This document shows, one piece after another, positions 58,750 through 64,000 of a DNA stretch of 64,000 bases; the first letter of the stretch is position 1, and each line of letters starts with the position of its first letter. Location: positions 1-64,000 of the forward strand of contig NZ_JOGR01000017.1 in NCBI RefSeq assembly GCF_000719515.1, given 5' to 3'. The notes beneath the pieces are model-generated. The model saw only the letters and a program-made list of their open reading frames with translations. It ran no database searches and was not told the origin of the DNA. A program made the translations under genes and the position numbers. This DNA comes from Glycomyces sp. NRRL B-16210. GTDB taxonomy: Bacteria; Actinomycetota; Actinomycetes; Mycobacteriales; Micromonosporaceae.

Positions 58750-60924
58750 ATGGCGAACACCCTTGCCGACATCCAGACGGTGCTGCGGATCCGCCCGTTC
58801 AGAAGGCTGTGGACCGTCCTCGGTCTCGCCTCCTTCGGCGACTGGCTCGCGCTGTTCGCCACCGCGGGATTCGCGCAATCGCTGTTCGACGACCCCGCCG
58901 CCAAAGGCGCGGCGTTCTCGGCGACCATCGTGCTGCGCCTGCTGCCCTCCCTCGTCCTCGGCCCCGTCGCCGGCGTCTTCGCCGACCGCTTCGACCGGCG
59001 CAAGACCATGGCCGCCTGCGACACCGCCCGGTTCGCGCTCATCGCCTCGGTGCCCACCGTCTACCTCATCACCGACAACACCGCCATCACCGTCGCCTGG
59101 CTCGCCATCGCCCAGCTGTGCATCGAAGGGGCCGTCCTCATCTGGTCCCCGGCCAAGGAGGCGGCCGTCCCCAACCTCCTGCCGCCCGAGAAGTACGAGG
59201 CCGCCAACCAGCTCAGCCTCGCCACCACCTACGGCCTCGCCCCGCCCCTCGCGTTCGCCGTCCTCGCCGTCCTCGAACGCGGCTCCGGCGTCTGGGCCAA
59301 CCTCGGCCCCTGGGCCGAACCGATGGTCATCGCCCTCTACCTCACCGCGGCCATGTTCGCCATCCTCGCCGTCACCGTCTACTTCTTCATCCCCCAGATC
59401 TCCGGGCGCTACGGCAAGATCGCGGCCAAGACCACCAGCGTCTGGCACGACTTCGTCGAAGGCTGGACCTACATGCGCGGCTCCGAACGCGTCCGCGGCC
59501 TCATCCTCGGCATGCTCGGCGCCTTCAGCGGCGCCGGCATCCTCATCGGCGTCGGCACCGTCTACGCCACCACCCTCGACGCCGGCGAAGCCGCGTTCTA
59601 CCTCCTCGCCGTCTTCCTCTTCCTCGGCCTCGGCGCCGGCATCGCCTTCGGACCCAAACTCATCGGCGAACTCTCACGCCTGCGCTGGTTCGGCATGAGC
59701 ATCGTCCTCGCCGGCGCCGGCCTCGCCGTCGACGCCGTCGCCCCCTGGCTGTGGGTCTCCCTCATCGGCTCGGTCATCATCGGCCTCGGCGCCGGCATGG
59801 CCTTCCTCGCCGGCATCACCCTCCTCCAACGCGAGACCGAAGACGAGATCCGCGGCCGCATGTTCGCCTTCATCGCCGTCTCCGCCCGCGTCATCCTCAT
59901 GGTCGCCATGACCATCGCCGCACCCCTCGCCGGCTGGCACGCCGCCCGGCGGCTCAACCTCGGCTTCACCACCGTCGACTTCTCCATGAGCCGCGTCCTG
60001 CTCTTCGTCGCCGCCGCACTCGTCGTCTGGCTCGGCGTCACCGCCTTCAGGTCCATGGACGACAAACCCGGCGTGCCCGTCCTCGCCGACCTCTGGTCCT
60101 CCCTGCGCGGACGCCCCCTCACCGCCGCCGTCCCCATCACCAGCACCGGCTACTTCGTCGTCTTCGAAGGCGGCGAAGGCTCCGGCAAGTCCACCCAGTC
60201 GGTCAAACTCGCCGCCTGGCTCAAACTGCGCGGCTACGAGGCCGTCCTCACCAGGGAACCGGGCGCCACCGACATCGGCATGCGCATCCGCACCCTGCTC
60301 CTGGACTCCGGCGGCGACTCCGCCCCCGCCCCCCGCGCCGAAGCCCTCCTGTTCGCCGCCGACCGCGCCCAGCACGTCGACAAGGTCATCCGACCCGCCC
60401 TCGAACGCGGCGCCGTCGTCGTCTCCGACCGCTACATCGACTCCTCCATCGCCTACCAGGGCTCCGGCCGCGGCCTGGGCAAGGACGAGATCGCCTGGGT
60501 CTCCTCCTGGGCCACCGGCGGCCTCAAACCCGACCTCACCGTCCTGCTCGACGTCGACCCCGCCGCGGGCCTCCACCGCGCCAAGGCCGGCGGCGACGGC
60601 GACCGGCTCGAACAGGAAGAACTCGACTACCACGAGAAGGTCCGCGAGACCTTCCTCCAACTCGCCGCCGCCGACCCCCGCCGCTACCTCGTCATCCCCG
60701 CCGGCACCGCCGCCGACGACACCGCCGCCGCCGTCCGCGAAGCCGTCGCCGAACGCCTCGACATCCGCACCCAGACCACCCGCACCGAGACCGGCTGGCC
60801 CGGCCTCGACGGCGCCAACGGCAGCGACCGCGGGCCCGGACGCGGAAGCAACGGCAGCGGCCCCGACCACGCGTCCGAGGACACCGCCTGGAACACCGTC
60901 GCCGAGGAGGCCGCCAGGCCGTGA
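58750..60924 (+). CDS. tmk: MFS-like membrane protein fused to thymidylate kinase
   Basis: A 724-residue protein. Residues about 1-440 are a major-facilitator-type domain of about 12 helices (GPVAGVFADRFDRRKTM is the classic MFS loop). Residues about 465-690 are thymidylate kinase: P-loop FEGGEGSGKSTQ at about 472, DR-x motif SDRYIDSSIAYQG at about 558, and a lid segment. The enzyme makes dTDP from dTMP. A Gly/Ser/Asp-rich tail follows. The fusion is known in streptomycetes and relatives. RBS GAGGAG. The GTG of holB overlaps its stop (GTGA). Confidence 0.92.
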   Translation: MANTLADIQTVLRIRPFRRLWTVLGLASFGDWLALFATAGFAQSLFDDPAAKGAAFSATIVLRLLPSLVLGPVAGVFADRFDRRKTMAACDTARFALIASVPTVYLITDNTAITVAWLAIAQLCIEGAVLIWSPAKEAAVPNLLPPEKYEAANQLSLATTYGLAPPLAFAVLAVLERGSGVWANLGPWAEPMVIALYLTAAMFAILAVTVYFFIPQISGRYGKIAAKTTSVWHDFVEGWTYMRGSERVRGLILGMLGAFSGAGILIGVGTVYATTLDAGEAAFYLLAVFLFLGLGAGIAFGPKLIGELSRLRWFGMSIVLAGAGLAVDAVAPWLWVSLIGSVIIGLGAGMAFLAGITLLQRETEDEIRGRMFAFIAVSARVILMVAMTIAAPLAGWHAARRLNLGFTTVDFSMSRVLLFVAAALVVWLGVTAFRSMDDKPGVPVLADLWSSLRGRPLTAAVPITSTGYFVVFEGGEGSGKSTQSVKLAAWLKLRGYEAVLTREPGATDIGMRIRTLLLDSGGDSAPAPRAEALLFAADRAQHVDKVIRPALERGAVVVSDRYIDSSIAYQGSGRGLGKDEIAWVSSWATGGLKPDLTVLLDVDPAAGLHRAKAGGDGDRLEQEELDYHEKVRETFLQLAAADPRRYLVIPAGTAADDTAAAVREAVAERLDIRTQTTRTETGWPGLDGANGSDRGPGRGSNGSGPDHASEDTAWNTVAEEAARP

Positions 60925-62078
60925 ACACCTCCGACGTCTTCGCCGAACTCGTCGGCCAGGACGAGGCCCGACGCGTCCTCGCCGACGCCGCCCGCGGTGT
61001 CGGCATGACCCACGCCTGGCTGTTCACCGGCCCGCCCGGCTCCGGCCGCTCCACCGCCGCCGTCGCCTTCGCCGCCGCACTCCAATGCCCCGACCGCGGC
61101 TGCGGCGACTGCCACACCTGCCGCACCGTCCTCGGCGGCACCCACGCCGACGTCACCCGCGTCATCCCCGAAGGCCTCTCCCTCGGCGTCGACCAGGTCC
61201 GCGGCCTCATCCTCGAAGCCAGCCGCGCCCCCACCGCCGGGCGCTGGCAGATCCTCATCGTCGAAGACGCCGACCGCCTCACCGAGGCCGCCGCGAACGC
61301 CCTGCTCAAAGCCGTCGAGGAACCGCCCGAGCGGACCGTGTTCCTGCTGTGCGCGCCCTCGACGAACCCCGCCGAGATCTCGGTGACCATCCGCTCCCGC
61401 TGCCGCGTCATGGGCCTGCGCCAGCCGCCCGCAGGCGCCATCGCCGACCTCCTCGTGGCCCGCGACGGCCTCGACCGGCGCGAGGCCGAGCTTTACGCCG
61501 CCGCCGCCCAAGGCCACGTCGGCCGGGCGCGGCGCCTGGCGACCGACGCCGACGCGCGGTCCAAGCGCCACGACGTGCTCCAGATCCCGCGCCGCCTCAC
61601 CGGACTCGGCGCGTGCTTCACCGCCGCGGTCGAGCTCATCGAGGCCGCCGAGGCCGAGGCGGCCGGCACCTACACCGACCGGTCGACCGCCGAACGCGAG
61701 GCGCTGGAGACCGCGCTCGGCAAGGGCGGCACCGGTAAAGGCGCCTCGAAGGCCGCGCGCGGCTCCGCTTCGATGCTCAAGGAGCTGGAGAAGCGCCAGA
61801 AGACGCGCGACACGCGGGCGCAGCGCGACTCGCTCGACCGCGCCCTGGTGGACCTCGCCGCGTTCTACCGCGACGCTCTGGCGGCGGGCTTCGGCGCCCG
61901 GGTGGACCCGGTGCACCCGGACATGGCCGAGACGACCAGGGCCGCCGCCGCGAAGCTCAGCGCCGAGTCCCTGCTGCGCCGCATCGACGCGATCCTGGAG
62001 TGCCGCAAGGCCATCGAGGCGAACGTGCGGCCGAGGATCGCGGTCGAGGCCATGATGACGCGCCTGTGGCAGTCCTGA
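60921..62078 (+). CDS. holB: DNA polymerase III subunit delta'
   Basis: A 385-residue clamp-loader subunit. N-terminal AAA+ domain: degenerate P-loop GPPGSGRST with Arg for the usual Lys, zinc-binding Cys cluster (CPDRGCGDCHTC), VEDADRLTEAAANALLKAVEEPP (Walker B and sensor region) and the SRC motif (IRSRCRV). Loss of the P-loop lysine fits delta', which need not bind ATP. The C-terminal part is helical with a charged, Lys/Gly/Ser-rich insertion. It starts in the GTGA overlap with the tmk fusion gene, the usual tmk-holB order. Confidence 0.92.
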   Translation: MNTSDVFAELVGQDEARRVLADAARGVGMTHAWLFTGPPGSGRSTAAVAFAAALQCPDRGCGDCHTCRTVLGGTHADVTRVIPEGLSLGVDQVRGLILEASRAPTAGRWQILIVEDADRLTEAAANALLKAVEEPPERTVFLLCAPSTNPAEISVTIRSRCRVMGLRQPPAGAIADLLVARDGLDRREAELYAAAAQGHVGRARRLATDADARSKRHDVLQIPRRLTGLGACFTAAVELIEAAEAEAAGTYTDRSTAEREALETALGKGGTGKGASKAARGSASMLKELEKRQKTRDTRAQRDSLDRALVDLAAFYRDALAAGFGARVDPVHPDMAETTRAAAAKLSAESLLRRIDAILECRKAIEANVRPRIAVEAMMTRLWQS

Positions 62079-62219
62079 CCGGGGCGAATGTCGTACCCCC
62101 GCGTCACCCTTGTGCCGGGGGCCCAGTGATGTCCGTTTTGAAGGCTGAAGCCCGGAACCTCCCCTGAAAACGACGGCGGACGAGCCGCGAGGCGGCCGCC
62201 ATTCACCCGCCGCGGCCGT

Positions 62220-62798
62220 TCACTGGGTCCACAGGTGCTGGATGTAGGCGTCGCGGGCCTTCGGGTACATCCCGGTGCGCTGCCAGCGGTACCACGCCCG
62301 CTCCTCGGCGACCCGCACGCAGAAGTCCCCGTCGATCTCGAACGGCTCCGACACGCAGCGGAAATCGTCCCTGAAGGCCCCGTCGGTCCAGTACCAGACC
62401 CGCCGCCCGATCAGGCTCGGCACGTCCGAGGCCGGGTAGGGGCGCCGCAGCGGCGGCGCGTCCGGGTCCGAGAGCCGCTCGATCAGGTAACCGGGCCGCG
62501 GCGCGCCCGTGCCCGGTTCGGGCCGCTGCACGTACACGTCCTCGGCCGGGACCAGGCTCGCGTACGCGTCGCCGTCGCCGTCGACCGCCCGGTAGTAGTC
62601 CGCCTCGGTTATCAAGGGCACCAGCAGCATCCCGTCCCTGGTGATCGGGTCGTCCGCCCGCAGGTCGAACTGCCACCCGCAGCCGGGCGCGCCCAGGACC
62701 ACCCGCGACGAGTGGAGGTCGATGGCCCGCGCGGCGGGCACCGGCACCAGCGCCGGGGGAGGCTCGGGAACGTCGAAGGCGCTGTCGTCGACTCCCAA
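62220..62798 (-). CDS. Conserved-type hypothetical protein, Trp/Asp-rich
   Basis: A 192-residue protein from a TTG at 62798, which has GAGGAG six bases upstream; in-frame starts at 62852 (ATG) and 62867 (GTG) have no ribosome site. The sequence has features of a globular cytosolic protein (REAL-type beta-rich mix with many Trp, Tyr, Arg and Asp: RRVWYWTDGAFRDDF, AEERAWYRWQRTGMYPK). No domain recognised and no signal peptide or membrane segment. It is transcribed away from the repeat-protein gene at 62952, with which it shares a 153-base divergent promoter region. Confidence 0.6.
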   Translation of the reverse strand: MGVDDSAFDVPEPPPALVPVPAARAIDLHSSRVVLGAPGCGWQFDLRADDPITRDGMLLVPLITEADYYRAVDGDGDAYASLVPAEDVYVQRPEPGTGAPRPGYLIERLSDPDAPPLRRPYPASDVPSLIGRRVWYWTDGAFRDDFRCVSEPFEIDGDFCVRVAEERAWYRWQRTGMYPKARDAYIQHLWTQ

Positions 62799-62951
62799 CG
62801 CGAACTCCTCACTAATGGGACAACCAGAGGCAAGGGGGACTGGAGAAAGCATAGGGGGTTGGCACACTCTGGGGATTCACGGCCCATCCGACGGTCGTAG
62901 AGTTCTCATCACAAGCACGGAACACTTCTCACGAGCCAAAGGATGAGAGCC

Positions 62952-63572
<621 letters not shown>

Positions 63573-63624
63573 CGACGGGTGCGTGAGACCTGGACACCCC
63601 TGGACTCTACTCATCCTGAGAGCG

Positions 63625-63653
63625 AAGGCCGGATGCCGAGCATCCGGCCTTTT
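63625..63653 (+). terminator. Intrinsic terminator after the DxDGDG repeat gene
   Basis: A 12-bp perfect stem (AAGGCCGGATGC and complement), loop CGA, followed by TTCG within a TTTT run. It also separates this gene from the convergent folE. Confidence 0.8.
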
Positions 63654-63713
63654 CGCTGCGCGGGAAACGACGACGCGGTCCCCTGCGCGACCGCAGGCGG
63701 CCGCGACCGCAGC

Positions 63714-64000
63714 TCAGCCGGTGGTGCCGCGCAGCAGCGACATCGCCTCGGCGCGGGTGCGCGCGTCCGACTGGAGGATGCCGCGCACCGCCGAGGTCAC
63801 CGTCTTCGAGCCCTGCTTCCTGATGCCGCGCATCGACATGCACGTGTGCTCGCACTCGACCACGACGATGACGCCCTTGGCCGACAGCGACCGGTACAGC
63901 TGGTCGGCGATCTGGCTCGTCAGCCGCTCCTGCACCTGCGGGCGCCGCGAGTAGACCTCCACGAGCCGCGCGAGCTTGGAGAGCCCGGCGATCTGCCCGC
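63714..64000 (-). CDS. folE: GTP cyclohydrolase I, C-terminal part (cut by window edge)
   Basis: About 95 codons of the C-terminal end, open to the window edge. The sequence RLVEVYSRRPQVQERLTSQI, then GVIVVVECEHTCMSMRGIRK and TSAVRGIL are hallmarks of FolE, which makes dihydroneopterin triphosphate from GTP for folate synthesis. The Cys of CEHTCMSMRG (zinc ligand) and the catalytic His region are present. The rest lies beyond 64000. Other members of the folate operon (folP, folB, folK) normally follow; here the gene ends at the DxDGDG repeat gene, so it is the last gene of its unit. Confidence 0.93.
   Translation of the reverse strand, partial: GQIAGLSKLARLVEVYSRRPQVQERLTSQIADQLYRSLSAKGVIVVVECEHTCMSMRGIRKQGSKTVTSAVRGILQSDARTRAEAMSLLRGTTG

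Noticed and set aside
62079..62219. tRNA gene after holB
   Set aside because: No cloverleaf arms or T-loop GTTCRA sequence found in this gap or any other gap.

Overview
The window is about 70% G+C with dense coding and the codon bias of a mycelial actinomycete. The gene set (PASTA kinase PknB, mycothiol gene mshA, senX3-regX3 beside gpm1, GlnII-type glutamine synthetase, MFS-thymidylate kinase fusion, ESX-like small proteins, rodlin/chaplin-like secreted repeats) fits a spore- or aerial-hypha-forming actinobacterium, perhaps near Glycomycetaceae. The genus is an inference only. No rRNA, tRNA, insertion sequence or CRISPR array was seen.

Layout. 1-5.2 kb: end of a growth/division operon (proline-rich tail of an upstream protein, then pbpA, pknA, pknB). 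5.4-11.6 kb, minus strand: an oligopeptide-type ABC operon (permease B, permease C, ATPase D, ATPase F, a 62-residue membrane protein, solute-binding lipoprotein). 12.1-13.4 kb: NADP isocitrate dehydrogenase. 13.5-31.6 kb: a surface-glycopolymer region with a nucleotidyltransferase, a glycerol-1-phosphate dehydrogenase-like enzyme, a TagG-like exporter permease, an OafA-type acyltransferase with an SGNH domain, a lipoprotein, GT2 and GT4 glycosyltransferases as separate genes and as one fused gene, and a sulfotransferase. 31.7-32.7 kb: glnII with a GlnR-like site upstream.

33-36 kb holds an unknown secreted protein and four tandem paralogues of a small secreted Cys/Trp repeat protein. 36-45 kb has a GH95 fucosidase-type enzyme, a candidate structured RNA, a purine permease, a NatA/NatB-type ABC exporter and a pair of bPH-domain membrane proteins. 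45-49 kb has an aldo/keto reductase and gpm1-senX3-regX3 with PHO-box-like direct repeats. 49-55.6 kb is an insert of ESX-like genes, a broken acetyltransferase and secreted proteins; it separates gpm1 from mshA-ybjN (55.7-57.5 kb), which lie close to it in mycobacteria. 57.8-64 kb: a TetR regulator, MFS-TMK, holB, a hypothetical gene, a protein of ten 13-residue DxDGDG repeats, and the 3' end of folE cut by the window edge.

The strongest candidates for something undescribed are the glycerol-1-phosphate/GT/sulfotransferase glycopolymer region, the rodlin/chaplin-like array and the signal-peptide-less DxDGDG repeat protein. Several genes also appear to have leaderless starts (TANNNT 6-7 bases before ATG/GTG). 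All similarity statements come from reading motifs; no database search was run.
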